Source of the DNA: JAJEAO01 sp963667635
Lineage (GTDB): Bacteria > Acidobacteriota > Vicinamibacteria > Marinacidobacterales > Marinacidobacteraceae
Length of the DNA: 64,000 nucleotides
Assembly: GCA_965232015.1 (NCBI GenBank)
Contig: OZ246946.1
Location: 558,001 to 622,000 of the forward strand
Reading direction: 5' to 3'
Below are positions 52,542 to 61,742 of this stretch, piece after piece; position 1 is the stretch's first letter; the number at the start of each line of letters is the position of its first letter. The position numbers and the translations under genes were made by a program. A model generated the notes under the pieces. It searched no databases, was not told where the DNA came from, and saw nothing but the letters and a program-made list of their open reading frames with translations.

Positions 52542-53786
52542 ACCCCGCGCCGCGTCGTCGTGACCGGCGTGGGCCTCGTGTCGCCGGTGGGCTTGGGGAC
52601 CGCGCCGACGTGGGACGCGCTCGTGGCCGGCAAGTCGGGGGCCGGGCCCATCACGCGGTTCGACACCACCGGGTTCTCGGCGCGCATCGGGTGCGAGGTT
52701 CGCGGGTTCGATCCGCTCGACTTCATGGACCGGCGCGACTCGCGCAAGATGGACACGTTCATCCACTATGCGCTCGCCGCCTCGCTGTTCGCGGTCGAAG
52801 ACGCGGGGCTGGACATTCCGGTCCCGGACCCGGATCGCACCGGCGTCATCATCGCCTCCGGGATCGGCGGCTTCGCCACGATCGAGCGTGAGCACCGCCG
52901 GTTGCTCGACATGGGACCGCGGCGGATCTCGCCGTTTTTCGTTCCGGCGATGGTGGTGAATCTCGCCGCCGGGCAGGTCTCGATCCGGCTCGGCGCCCGC
53001 GGCCCGAATTCGGCCCCGGCGACCGCCTGCTCGGCGGGCGCCCACGCCATCGGGGACGCGTTCCGGCTGATCCGGCACGGCTACGCCGACACGATCGTCG
53101 CTGGCGGGGCGGAGGCCACGATAACGCCGATGTGCATTGGAGGATTCGCGTCGCTGCGGGCGCTTTCCACCCGCAACGACGAGCCCGAACGGGCGTCGCG
53201 TCCGTTCGACGCCGACCGCGACGGATTCGTGGTCGGGGAGGGCGCCGGCATCCTCGTCCTCGAGGAGCGTGACCGCGCCCTCGCCCGCGGCGTCCGGCCC
53301 TACGCCGAGCTCATCGGCTACGGCATGACCGGTGACGCCTTCCACATCACGGCGCCCGCTCCCGACGGGAACGGCGCGGTCCGGGTCATGGAGGCCGCCC
53401 TCGCCGAGGCGGGCGCCGCCCCCGAAGACGTGGACGCGATCAACGCGCACGGCACTTCGACAGCGCTCAACGACCGCATCGAGACGGCGGCGATCCGCCG
53501 GGTGTTCGGCGAACATGCCGACCGGCTCGCGGTCTCTTCGACGAAATCCATGACCGGCCATCTCCTCGGGGGGGCCGGGGGGCTCGAAGCCGGGATCGCC
53601 TGCCTGACGCTCCGGCACCAGACCGCGCCGCCCACGATCAACTACGAGACCCCCGATCCCGACTGCGATCTGGACGTGGTTCCGAACCAGGCGCGCCCGA
53701 TGACGGTGCGGGCGGTGCTCTCCAACTCCTTCGGTTTCGGCGGGACGAACGCCTCCTTGCTGTTCCGGCATCACGAGGCCCCCTGA
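52539..53786 (+). CDS. fabF: 3-oxoacyl-ACP synthase II
   Basis: FabF condenses malonyl-ACP with acyl-ACP. The 415-residue product has RRVVVTGVGLVSPVG, the active-site Cys in ATACSAGAHAIG, the two His in NAHGTST and STKSMTGHLLGG and the C-terminal SNSFGFGGTNASL. The ATG at 52539 is the only start that fits the family N-terminus, and it forms the tip of the palindromic element's right arm with no Shine-Dalgarno. Translation therefore may depend on melting that stem or on coupling. Confidence 0.95.
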   Translation: MTPRRVVVTGVGLVSPVGLGTAPTWDALVAGKSGAGPITRFDTTGFSARIGCEVRGFDPLDFMDRRDSRKMDTFIHYALAASLFAVEDAGLDIPVPDPDRTGVIIASGIGGFATIEREHRRLLDMGPRRISPFFVPAMVVNLAAGQVSIRLGARGPNSAPATACSAGAHAIGDAFRLIRHGYADTIVAGGAEATITPMCIGGFASLRALSTRNDEPERASRPFDADRDGFVVGEGAGILVLEERDRALARGVRPYAELIGYGMTGDAFHITAPAPDGNGAVRVMEAALAEAGAAPEDVDAINAHGTSTALNDRIETAAIRRVFGEHADRLAVSSTKSMTGHLLGGAGGLEAGIACLTLRHQTAPPTINYETPDPDCDLDVVPNQARPMTVRAVLSNSFGFGGTNASLLFRHHEAP

Positions 53787-53791
53787 TCCGC

Positions 53792-54820
53792 ATGTCCGCC
53801 GCGCTGTTCCACACCGTCCGCGAGATCGTGGACATCCCTTCCGTCACCGGCGACGAGGCCGAGGTCGCGAAACACGTCGCCTGGGGCCTCGAGGAGGACG
53901 GACTCCTCGTCGAGCTGGACGAGGCCGCGCCCGGCCGGCCGAACCTGATCGCCCGCGCCGGATCGGACCCGGTCCGGCTCTGGTTCTGCACCCACCTCGA
54001 CACCGTTCCGCCGTTTTTCCCGTCCACCGAGACGGCGGACGCGATCGGCGGCCGCGGCTCCTGCGACGCGAAGGGGATCCTCGCCGCGATGGTGTTCGCC
54101 GCCCGGGAATTGCGCGCCGCCGGCGCGACCGGTTTCGGACTCGTCTTCACCGTGGGGGAGGAAGTGGACAGCCTGGGGGCGAAGGCGCTCGAAGCGAAGG
54201 GTCCGGCGCGTTACGGCGGCGGTTCGGAGCCTTTCTTCGTGTGCGGCGAGCCGACCGAGAACCGGATGGCGAGCGGGCACAAGGGAACGCTGCGGGCGAA
54301 GATCCGCGCCCGGGGGAAGGCGGCGCACTCCGCCTATCCGGAGGCGGGGGACTCGGCGGTTCACCGGCTGCTCGAGGTGATCGCGCGTCTTCAGGGGATG
54401 GACTGGGGCGAGGACGAGAGGCTCGGCCCGGCCACGCTGAACGTCGGCGAGATCTCGGGCGGGGTGGCGGGCAACGTTCTCGCTCCCTCGGCGGAGGCGA
54501 CGCTCTACTGGCGGCTGGTGGGCCCGGCCCGGCCGGCGCGCGAACGGCTCGACCGGGTGATCGGCGCCGACCCGAAGCTGTCATGGGAGTTCGTGGGGGA
54601 GAACGACGCCGTCTTCTGCGAGACGCTGCCCGGTTTCCGGGTGGCCCCGATGTCCTACTCCACCGACATCCCGTTCATGCCGTCGTGGGGGGCGCCGCTG
54701 CTCATCGGACCGGGCAGCATCCACAACGCCCACACCGCCGACGAGAGCGTGCGGAAGTCGGAGCTCGTGGAAGCGGTGTCCCTGTATCGCCGCATCGGCG
54801 AACAACTCCTCGGCTCGTAG
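53792..54820 (+). CDS. M20-family metallo-deacylase/peptidase (ArgE/LysK-like)
   Basis: The 342-residue product has the M20 metal motifs: FCTHLDTVPPF (His), GRGSCDAKGILAAMV (bridging Asp), FTVGEEVDS (catalytic and metal Glu) and CGEPTENR, with a dimerisation domain (about 175-280) including HSAYPEAGDSAVH. It would remove an acyl or amino-acid group, as in ornithine, lysine or diaminopimelate synthesis; context does not settle which. It begins five bases after fabF. Confidence 0.88.
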   Translation: MSAALFHTVREIVDIPSVTGDEAEVAKHVAWGLEEDGLLVELDEAAPGRPNLIARAGSDPVRLWFCTHLDTVPPFFPSTETADAIGGRGSCDAKGILAAMVFAARELRAAGATGFGLVFTVGEEVDSLGAKALEAKGPARYGGGSEPFFVCGEPTENRMASGHKGTLRAKIRARGKAAHSAYPEAGDSAVHRLLEVIARLQGMDWGEDERLGPATLNVGEISGGVAGNVLAPSAEATLYWRLVGPARPARERLDRVIGADPKLSWEFVGENDAVFCETLPGFRVAPMSYSTDIPFMPSWGAPLLIGPGSIHNAHTADESVRKSELVEAVSLYRRIGEQLLGS

Positions 54821-54887
54821 CCGGCAGGGAGCGCCCCGTGGACCGCCGCTCTTCACCCGTTCTCCCGGCCAGCGCGGTTTCGCCTCC

Positions 54888-55970
54888 CTGACCCTGCGGC
54901 GCCGGATCCTCGGCTGGTTCGCCGAGCATCGCCGCGCCCTCCCGTTCCGTGACGATCCCGACCCGTGGCGGGTCTGGGTCTCGGAAGTCATGCTCCAGCA
55001 GACCCGGGTGGAGGCGATGCTCCCCCGCTACCGGGCGTTCGTGGCCCGGTTCCCCGACCCGGCGGCTCTCGCCGCGGCCGACGAGGACGCCGTCCTCGCG
55101 ATGTGGTCGGGGCTCGGCTACTACCGCCGCGCCCGGGCGCTCCACCGGGCGGCCCGACGCCTGTCGGATCACGGCGGGCGGATCCCGCAGACCGCCGCCG
55201 CGCTGAAGGCGTTGCCCGGGGTCGGGGACTACACCGCCGCCGCGGTCGCCTCGATCGCGTTTGGCGAGCCGGTCGCGGTCGTGGACGGCAACGTCCGCCG
55301 GGTGCTCGCGCGCCTGTTCGCGGCGCCCGGGATCCCGGGTCGGGCCGCGTTCGAGCGCCGGATCCGCAAGGGGGCCGACGACCTGATGGCCGGGGCGGCG
55401 GACCCGGGAGTCTGGAACCAGGCCCTCATGGAGCTCGGGGCCCTGGTCTGCCTCCCGAAGCGGCCGCGCTGCGGTGCGTGTCCGGTCGCCGGCGACTGCC
55501 GGGCCCACGCCGCCGGCCGGGAAGCCGAGTTTCCCCGGCGGGCGCCGCGCCCGGCGGTGGAGGCGGTCGCGACGACCCGGGGGGTGGTCCGGGACCCGAA
55601 GCGGGGGCTGCTCGTCGTGCGTCGCTCGGAGAGTCCGCTGCGGGGTCTTCTCGACTTCCCCGGCGGACCGCGCCGGACGGGGGAGCCCCCGGCAACGGCG
55701 CTGATGCGCGAGGCGTTACGGCGATACCGCCTCGAACTCGTCCCCGGGCGCGCCCTCGGGCCGTTCCCGCACCGGATCATGAACCGGAAGATCACCGTCT
55801 TCGCCTTCGAGGCGGCGCTCGCCGGCGCGAGCCTCGACCGGCTTCCGGAAGGCGCCCGATGGGTGCGACCGGATCATGCCTCCGGAATCGCCGCCGGAGC
55901 CATCCTCACCAAGGTGCTTCGGCTCCTGCCCGAGCCCGGGACCGCCTACACTGCCCGCCGAATCCCATGA
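54888..55970 (+). CDS. mutY: Adenine DNA glycosylase
   Basis: MutY removes adenine mispaired with 8-oxoguanine. The product has WVSEVMLQQTRVEAM with the catalytic Glu, the helix-hairpin-helix ALPGVGDYTAAAV, DGNVRRVLAR with the catalytic Asp, the iron-sulfur set C-x6-C-x2-C-x5-C (CLPKRPRCGACPVAGDC) and a C-terminal NUDIX-like 8-oxoG recognition domain. Family residues (ILGWFAEHRRALPFRDDPDPW) lie upstream of the first ATG; the likely start is CTG 54888, which forms CTGA with the TGA ending a 17-codon frame. It overlaps leuS as ATGA. Confidence 0.93.
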   Translation: MTLRRRILGWFAEHRRALPFRDDPDPWRVWVSEVMLQQTRVEAMLPRYRAFVARFPDPAALAAADEDAVLAMWSGLGYYRRARALHRAARRLSDHGGRIPQTAAALKALPGVGDYTAAAVASIAFGEPVAVVDGNVRRVLARLFAAPGIPGRAAFERRIRKGADDLMAGAADPGVWNQALMELGALVCLPKRPRCGACPVAGDCRAHAAGREAEFPRRAPRPAVEAVATTRGVVRDPKRGLLVVRRSESPLRGLLDFPGGPRRTGEPPATALMREALRRYRLELVPGRALGPFPHRIMNRKITVFAFEAALAGASLDRLPEGARWVRPDHASGIAAGAILTKVLRLLPEPGTAYTARRIP

Positions 55971-58453
55971 AGAGGCCGCCGTTCCACCCCCGCGTCGAGC
56001 AGAAGTGGCAGGAGCGCTGGGAGCGCGAGCATGCGTTCCGGACGCCGGATCTGCCCGACGGGCCCCGCTACTACTGCCTCGAAATGCTGCCCTACCCGTC
56101 GGGCCGCATCCACATGGGCCACGTCCGGAACTACTCCATCGGGGACGTCGTGGCCCGCTTCCACCGTCGCCGCGGTTATTCCGTCATGCACCCCATCGGT
56201 TGGGACGCGCTGGGTCTGCCCGCCGAAAACGCCGCCCTCGCGCACGGTGTCCATCCGGCGGAGTGGACGAAGGACAACATCGCCCACATGCAGCGGCAGC
56301 TCCGCCGGCTGGGGCTGAGCTACGACTGGGACCGCGAATTCGCCACCTGCGATCCCTCCTATTACCGGTGGAACCAGTGGTTCTTTCTCCGGATGCGCGA
56401 GCGCGGGCTGGTGTACCGGGCCAACCGGGCGGTGAACTGGTGCCCCGGCTGCGAGACGGTGCTCGCCAACGAGCAGGTGGAGGCGGGGCGCTGCTGGCGG
56501 TGCGAGTCCGAGGTCGTCTCTCGGGAGCTTCCGCAGTGGTTCTTCCGGATCACCGAGTACGCCGACGAGCTGCTCGATGCGATGGAGGGCATGACCGGGT
56601 GGCCGCGGAAGGTGCTCCTGCTCCAGCGGAACTGGATCGGGAAGTCGGAGGGCGCGGAGGTCCGGTTCCGCATCCCCTCGCTCGGAGATGACGGCGAGAT
56701 CCCGGTGTTCACGACGCGGGTGGACACGATCTACGGCGCCACCGCGCTGGTGCTCGCGCCCGGGCATCCGGCGGCGGCCCGGATGGCCGAAGGGAACGAC
56801 GAGGTCCGGGAGTACATCGCCCGGGCGCTCGCGGTGACGGCGGCACCTCCCGGCGCCCCGGCCGAGAAGACGGGCGTCCGGACCGGCGTTCCCGCGGTCA
56901 ACCCGTTCACCGGCGAGGAGATCCCCGTCTTCGTCGCCGACTACGTGCTGATGGACTACGGCTCGGGGGCGGTCATGTGCGTGCCCGCCCACGATGAGCG
57001 GGATCACGAATTCGCCGTCCGCTACGACATCCCCATCCGGCGGGTCGTCATCCCGAACGACCGGGAGGCCGCTCCCAAAGGCGGCGCCTTCACCGACTAC
57101 GGAACGGTGGTGGACTCGGGAGACTTCAGCGGACTGCCCACCGAGGAAGCGAAGGAGGTGATGGCGCGCCACGCCGCCGAGAGCGACTTCGGCGGACCCC
57201 GCACCGAGTGGAGGTTCCACGACTGGGGGGTCTCGCGGCAGCGCTACTGGGGCACGCCGATCCCCATGGTGCACTGCGACTCGTGCGGCGTCGTCCCGGT
57301 CCCGGACGCGGATCTGCCGGTGGAGCTGCCCCGGGATGTCGAGATCACCGGCAAGGGGGGCGCCGCGCTCGAGAAGTGCGAGGCCTGGATCAGGGTGGAC
57401 TGTCCCGCCTGCGGCGCCTCCGCTCGCCGCGAGACCGACACCATGGACACCTTCGTGGACTCCTCCTGGTACTTCTACCGCTACCTCGACCCGACGAATG
57501 CCGAAGCGCCGTTCGATCCGGAGCGGGCGCGGGCGTGGTTCCCCATCGACCTCTACATCGGAGGGGTCGAGCACGCCATCCTGCATCTCATCTACTGTCG
57601 GTTCTGGACCCGGGTGATGCGCGATCTGGGGCTTTGCGACCACGACGAGCCGGTGATCCGGCAGTTGAGCCAGGGCATGGTCATCAAGGACGGCGCCAAG
57701 ATGTCCAAGAGCAAGGGGAACGTGGTGGACCCCGATGCGGCGGTCGAGGAGCACGGCGCCGATGCGATCCGGCTCTACGTCCTGTTCGAGGCGCCTCCCG
57801 AGAAGGAGATGGACTGGACCGACGCCCGTCTCGCCGGGCCGGCGCGGTTCCTGAAGCGGCTCGAGCGGGTCATCCCCGGGGAGGCGCCGTGGCTCCCGGA
57901 GACCGGCCTGCCCGCTGGCGACGACGCCTTCACCGCCGGCGATGTCGCGCTGCGGCGCAAGACCCACCAGACGATCCGGCGGGTGAGCCGTGACCTCGGC
58001 GAGCGCATCCATCCCAACACCGCGATCGCGGCGGTCATGGAGCTTTGGAACGCGGCGCTCGCGCGTCTCCCCCAGGCCGGGTCCGGACCGGCGCGGCGGG
58101 CGGTCCGGGAGGCGGTCGAGACGGTTGTGTCGCTGCTGAACCCGATGGCCCCGCACCTGACCGAGGAGCTGTGGGAGCGCCTCGGCCATCAGACCCCGCT
58201 GCTCGATTCGCCGTGGCCCGAGTGCGATGAGGAACTCGCCCGCGAGGAGAGCGTCCTCATCGTGGCGCAGGTCAACGGAAAGCTGCGCGGTCGGATCGAG
58301 GCGCCGCGGGGCCTTGGCCGCGACGAGCTGATCGCGCTGGGGCGGGCCAACCGCGGGGTCGCGCGCCATCTGGAGGGCCTCGAGGTCTTCCGCGTGGTCA
58401 CGGTCCCGGATCGGCTGGTCAACTTCGTCGCCCGGAAGCCGCGGGATGGTTGA
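55967..58453 (+). CDS. leuS: Leucyl-tRNA synthetase
   Basis: The 828-residue class I synthetase has YPSGRIHMGHVRNYSIGDV near the start (HIGH), a CP1 editing domain with TTRVDTIYGATALVLAPGHP, Cys pairs of a zinc insertion (CPGCETVLANEQV, CWRCESE), KMSKSKGNVVDPD near 580 (KMSKS) and an anticodon-binding C-terminus. Its ATG overlaps the mutY stop. Confidence 0.97.
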   Translation: MKRPPFHPRVEQKWQERWEREHAFRTPDLPDGPRYYCLEMLPYPSGRIHMGHVRNYSIGDVVARFHRRRGYSVMHPIGWDALGLPAENAALAHGVHPAEWTKDNIAHMQRQLRRLGLSYDWDREFATCDPSYYRWNQWFFLRMRERGLVYRANRAVNWCPGCETVLANEQVEAGRCWRCESEVVSRELPQWFFRITEYADELLDAMEGMTGWPRKVLLLQRNWIGKSEGAEVRFRIPSLGDDGEIPVFTTRVDTIYGATALVLAPGHPAAARMAEGNDEVREYIARALAVTAAPPGAPAEKTGVRTGVPAVNPFTGEEIPVFVADYVLMDYGSGAVMCVPAHDERDHEFAVRYDIPIRRVVIPNDREAAPKGGAFTDYGTVVDSGDFSGLPTEEAKEVMARHAAESDFGGPRTEWRFHDWGVSRQRYWGTPIPMVHCDSCGVVPVPDADLPVELPRDVEITGKGGAALEKCEAWIRVDCPACGASARRETDTMDTFVDSSWYFYRYLDPTNAEAPFDPERARAWFPIDLYIGGVEHAILHLIYCRFWTRVMRDLGLCDHDEPVIRQLSQGMVIKDGAKMSKSKGNVVDPDAAVEEHGADAIRLYVLFEAPPEKEMDWTDARLAGPARFLKRLERVIPGEAPWLPETGLPAGDDAFTAGDVALRRKTHQTIRRVSRDLGERIHPNTAIAAVMELWNAALARLPQAGSGPARRAVREAVETVVSLLNPMAPHLTEELWERLGHQTPLLDSPWPECDEELAREESVLIVAQVNGKLRGRIEAPRGLGRDELIALGRANRGVARHLEGLEVFRVVTVPDRLVNFVARKPRDG

Positions 58454-59000
58454 GGGGGCCCCGATGCCCCGCCGGGCCCCGATGCCCCGCCGGGCCGCGG
58501 CCGCCCTGGCGGCCGCGGTGGCCCTCTCGGGATGCGGGTACCGGCTCGCCGGCGTCGGATCCGGCCTCCCCGGCCACATCCAGATCGTCGCGGTGCTCCC
58601 ATTCGAGAACGAGAGCGCCTTCCCCGAAGTCGAGGAGGCGATGACCGAGCAGATCATCTCCGGGTTCAACCGGCGGGGACGCTACGAGGTGCAGGAGACG
58701 GAGGAAGGGGCCGACGCGGTGCTCTCCGGCACCGTGCTCAGCGTGGATTTCTCCCCCGCCCAGCTCGATTCCGCGACCGGGGCGGCGTCCACCTACCTCA
58801 TCATCGTGCGGGCCACCGTGGAGCTTCTGGACGTCGCGAACGACGAGCCGCTCTTCACCTCGGACGAGTTCACGCTCCGGGAAGAGTTCTCGATCGGGGA
58901 CGATCCGGACGCCGCCTTCGATCGGGAGGGGCTCGCGTTCCAGCGGATCGCCTCCGCCTTCGCCGACTCCCTGCTCGTCGCCATGCTCGAGGGGTTCTGA
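58446..59000 (+). CDS. lptE: LPS-assembly lipoprotein LptE
   Basis: The 184-residue product has a signal ending in the lipobox ALSGC then GYRLAG, the hallmark beginning of mature LptE, followed by the alpha/beta fold (PFENESAFPEVEEAMTEQIISGFNRRGRYEV). LptE plugs the LptD translocon and delivers LPS to the outer membrane. It sits between leuS and holA, the same order as in E. coli. The ATG at 58446 overlaps leuS by eight bases; ATG 58464 is a possible later start. Confidence 0.9.
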   Translation: MVEGAPMPRRAPMPRRAAAALAAAVALSGCGYRLAGVGSGLPGHIQIVAVLPFENESAFPEVEEAMTEQIISGFNRRGRYEVQETEEGADAVLSGTVLSVDFSPAQLDSATGAASTYLIIVRATVELLDVANDEPLFTSDEFTLREEFSIGDDPDAAFDREGLAFQRIASAFADSLLVAMLEGF

Positions 59001-59021
59001 GGGGCTCTCGGCCCGGCCGTC

Positions 59022-60182
59022 ATGGCGTGGGGTCCCGCCGGATTCGCCCGGACGTTCTCGGCGCTCCGACCCGCGTCCGCCGAGAAGCTGGGTCAGCGCC
59101 TCCTGCCCGCCGAGGGCCCGGCGCTCTACATCATCGGCGGCGCCGATGCCTGGCTGCGCGGACGCGCGCTCCGCGCGGTGGCGGCGCATCACCTCGGTGA
59201 CGAGCCGGCGGCCTATCGGCGGCGTCGGCTGAACGGCCTCGCTCTGAGGCGCGATCAGCTCGAGAGCGCGGCTCGGACCGTCTCGTTCGGTGGGGCGCCG
59301 GTGGTTCTGGTGGAAAACGGCGCCCGACTCGCCCAGCCGCCGCGAACGAAGTGGGGGCGGCAGCTCGGGGAGGCGTTCCTCGGGTTGGTCACGCATCCAC
59401 CGGGAAAGACCGTGATCGCGGTCGAATGGGAGAAGGACCCCGACCGACGGCGCAAGGAATGGCAGGCGCTCGGCAAGGCGCTCGCCGCGGCGGCGAAGGA
59501 GAAGCGCGCGGTGGCGGTGGACTGCGACCCGCCCGCCGAGGCGCGGATGGCGGCGTGGATCCGAGCCGCGGCCAGGGTGCGGGGGCTCGCGCTGCCCGAG
59601 GGGGGCGCCGACCTGCTCGCCGACCGGTTCGGGAACGACCTCCGTCGCCAGACGAACGAGATCGAGAAGCTGCTCGCCTTCGCCGAAGACGAGCAGGGCG
59701 GGAAAGTCGCCATGGCCGACATGGAAGCGGTGCTCGGCGGCGGCAGCCTGCGCGACCGGTTCCGGTTCACGAACGCGATCGAGCGCGGGGCGACGGCGGA
59801 GGCTCTCGACGCCCTCGACCGCCTGCTCGCCGAAGGAGAGTCGCCAACGGTGCTCCTTCCGCTCCTCTACCGGTCGCTGGTGCGGCTGCAGCTCGCGCAG
59901 GCCTGGAAGCCGGGGCGGGAGTCGCTCGCGAGCGCCGTCGGGGCGCCGCCGCAGGTGGCCGAGGAGATCCGCCGCACCGCCGCGCGTTTCACCGCCGCCG
60001 ATCTCCGGCGCCTGCTCCGCGAGGCGGCGGCCACCGATCTGCGGCTGAAGTCTTCGTCGCTCGACGGCCGCGCCGCGCTGACCGCGCTGGCCACCGGCGC
60101 CGTACGGAGCGCCGGACTCCGCCGGTCCTCCCGGCCAGTTCTCCCGGTGGGGGCGGGGCCCGGCACCGAGCGACCCATTTGA
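59022..60182 (+). CDS. holA: DNA polymerase III delta subunit
   Basis: The product fits HolA, the clamp-loader subunit that opens the sliding clamp: a P-loop-less RecA-like N-domain (ALYIIGGADAWLRGRALRAV), RRQTNEIEKLLAF of the lid domain and a helical C-domain (LYRSLVRLQLAQAWKPG, RFTAADLRRLLREAAATDLRLKS). The last 25 residues (from about 362) come from a dispersed repeat and read SRPVLPVGAG as in the symporter. The full-length is 386, with the repeat tail beyond the family end. Confidence 0.9.
   Translation: MAWGPAGFARTFSALRPASAEKLGQRLLPAEGPALYIIGGADAWLRGRALRAVAAHHLGDEPAAYRRRRLNGLALRRDQLESAARTVSFGGAPVVLVENGARLAQPPRTKWGRQLGEAFLGLVTHPPGKTVIAVEWEKDPDRRRKEWQALGKALAAAAKEKRAVAVDCDPPAEARMAAWIRAAARVRGLALPEGGADLLADRFGNDLRRQTNEIEKLLAFAEDEQGGKVAMADMEAVLGGGSLRDRFRFTNAIERGATAEALDALDRLLAEGESPTVLLPLLYRSLVRLQLAQAWKPGRESLASAVGAPPQVAEEIRRTAARFTAADLRRLLREAAATDLRLKSSSLDGRAALTALATGAVRSAGLRRSSRPVLPVGAGPGTERPI
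60106..60158. repeat. Hybrid of the two dispersed repeats in the holA 3' end
   Basis: GGAGCGCCGGACTCC (60106-60120), half of the REP-like palindrome, runs directly into the core of the long palindromic family (60128-60158, cTCCCGGCCAGTTCTCCCGG and a G-rich end). Both are translated as the HolA tail. Confidence 0.8.
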
Positions 60183-60204
60183 CCGGCGCCCCGGCGGCGC
60201 TCCG

Positions 60205-60210
60205 TACACT
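60205..60210 (+). promoter_or_regulatory. -10 element of the Fic-fold gene, leaderless spacing
   Basis: TACACT is followed by eight bases and the ATG at 60219. Confidence 0.5.
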
Positions 60211-60218
60211 CCCCGGCG

Positions 60219-60959
60219 ATGGCCGAGTTCCTCCCCCTCCACCCCGGAGTGGACGCGCCCGCGCCCGCGGGCCCCGGACAGGAGCTGCGGATGCGGCGAG
60301 ACCGCCTCGTGACCCGCATCGGACGCCGCCGGTTCGAAGCGGTGTGCGAGGCGCTCCAGTTGGAGGCGGCCCGCGCGACGCTCGAGCTCACCGGCGCCGC
60401 CCCTTCGTCGGACGAACTCGCCCGGGCCCGCAAGGGGCAGCTCGCCGCCGCTCCCGGACTCGCCGCCCCGCTCGGCGCGCTCGGCCGCATTGCGCAGGCG
60501 GCCCCCGGCCGGGACCCCGACGCCCCGCTCCTCGGCCAGGTCCATCAGATCGCCACCGGGTCCTCCGACAAGTCCGGGTTCCGATCGGTCCAGATCGAGC
60601 CGCAGTTCGAGGGCGCCGGCCTGTCGCCCCCCCAGACCATCCCGACCCGCCTCGGCGACCTCCTCGGCTGGATCGGCGGCAAGAGCGGCCGCGATCTGGA
60701 GACCGCCCCCCGCGCCGCGCTCTTTTTCGGGCGCTTCCTCGAAATCTCGCCGTTCCCCCGGGCGAACTTCCGGGTGGCGCACCTGATGCTCAGCTTCTTC
60801 ACGCTCGCCGACGGGCAGCCGCCCATCTGGTTCGAGCTGGACGAGGCCGGCGGAATCCGCTCCGATGTCTCCCGAGCCTTTCGTTTCGACACCGCGCCAT
60901 TGACCGCCCGCATCGAGGCGGCCCTGGAGCGGTCCCTCGACCGGATCGCCTCGGGATAG
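60219..60959 (+). CDS. Degenerate Fic-fold protein
   Basis: The 246-residue product has the Fic layout: a helical N-part, VHQIATGSSDKSGFRSVQIEP (about 108-128, like the Fic flap and pre-core), PPQTIPTRLGDLLGWI and a core helix AALFFGRFLEISPFPRANFRVAHLML (165-190). Where active Fic proteins have HPFxxGNGR, this has SPFPRANFR (177-185): the catalytic His is Ser and both glycines are lost, so AMP transfer is not expected. It may be an inactive partner or bind a ligand by the same fold. It starts 36 bases after holA with its own promoter. Divergence makes the family call moderate. Confidence 0.62.
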   Translation: MAEFLPLHPGVDAPAPAGPGQELRMRRDRLVTRIGRRRFEAVCEALQLEAARATLELTGAAPSSDELARARKGQLAAAPGLAAPLGALGRIAQAAPGRDPDAPLLGQVHQIATGSSDKSGFRSVQIEPQFEGAGLSPPQTIPTRLGDLLGWIGGKSGRDLETAPRAALFFGRFLEISPFPRANFRVAHLMLSFFTLADGQPPIWFELDEAGGIRSDVSRAFRFDTAPLTARIEAALERSLDRIASG

Positions 60960-61037
60960 CCGGAAGGCGACGGCCACGAAAGGCCCTACAATCGCCCGTC
61001 GGCGGCTGCCTGGGGATCGGCGGCTCGACCATCGTCC

Positions 61038-61298
61038 ATGACTGCGTTTTTCGCCACCGCGCTCACCCTCCTGCAGCAGCGGAGGGCGGTCGAGTTCTTC
61101 ACGCTCCCGGACCCGGAGCCGCCCCGCGGGATCCTGGATCTCATCGTCGAGTCCTTTCTCTTCGTCGGGATCGGGCTGGGCGCGACGGTGATCCTCGGCA
61201 TCGGATTCGGCCTGTTCCGGCTGTGGCTCCTCCGCCGCTACCCTGACAACTGGTTCAACGGGAGCGGCAAGGACCCGGTGAGGATCGACCTGAGCTGA
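61038..61298 (+). CDS. Small single-pass membrane protein of unknown function
   Basis: The 86-residue product has a polar N-terminus, one long hydrophobic helix (IVESFLFVGIGLGATVILGI, about 36-62) and a basic cytoplasmic end (RLWLLRRYPDNWFNGSG). I do not recognise a family. It overlaps the DCC gene by CTGA, so the two products may be needed together. A TACAAT lies 45 bases before the ATG. Confidence 0.6.
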   Translation: MTAFFATALTLLQQRRAVEFFTLPDPEPPRGILDLIVESFLFVGIGLGATVILGIGFGLFRLWLLRRYPDNWFNGSGKDPVRIDLS

Positions 61299-61714
61299 CT
61301 TCCGCATCCGCTCGCCGGGAGTGCGCGGCGCTCCTGATCTACGACGGCGGCTGCGGGATGTGCGGCCGGCTGGTGGCGGCCGCGGCCCGCTTCGCCGGGG
61401 ATCGGGGGATCCGGTTCGCCGCCTACCAGGAGCTCGGCCCCGACGACTTCGCCCGACTCGGCGTGACCCGGGCGCAGTGCGAGGCGCGCCTCCGGTTTCG
61501 CGACGCCCGCGGCCGGGTCCACGGCGGCGCGCTCGCGGTGAACCGGTTCGTGCGGGATGCCGCTCCCGCGGGGTGGCGGGGCGTTCCCGCTCGCTTCCTC
61601 GCCGCAGCGTTCACGTGGGTGCCGCCCCTGCTGTTCCTCGAAGTCATCGCCTATGAGGTCGTCGCCCGGAATCGCGGCTGCGCCGCACGTCCCGATTCAG
61701 GCGCAGGCTGCTAA
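61295..61714 (+). CDS. DCC-family thiol-disulfide oxidoreductase (DUF393)
   Basis: The 139-residue product has the family motif YDGGCGMCGRLVAAAARF near residue 18 with the CxxC pair, then FAAYQELGPDDFARLGVT and RDARGRVHGGALAV, as in DCC proteins, thought to be thiol-disulfide oxidoreductases. The first ATG lies inside the active motif, so a non-ATG start is required; CTG 61295 overlaps the upstream stop as CTGA and gives the right length. Confidence 0.85.
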   Translation: MTSASARRECAALLIYDGGCGMCGRLVAAAARFAGDRGIRFAAYQELGPDDFARLGVTRAQCEARLRFRDARGRVHGGALAVNRFVRDAAPAGWRGVPARFLAAAFTWVPPLLFLEVIAYEVVARNRGCAARPDSGAGC

Positions 61715-61742
61715 TTTCGCCTCCCTTCCGGGAGGTTCCGCC

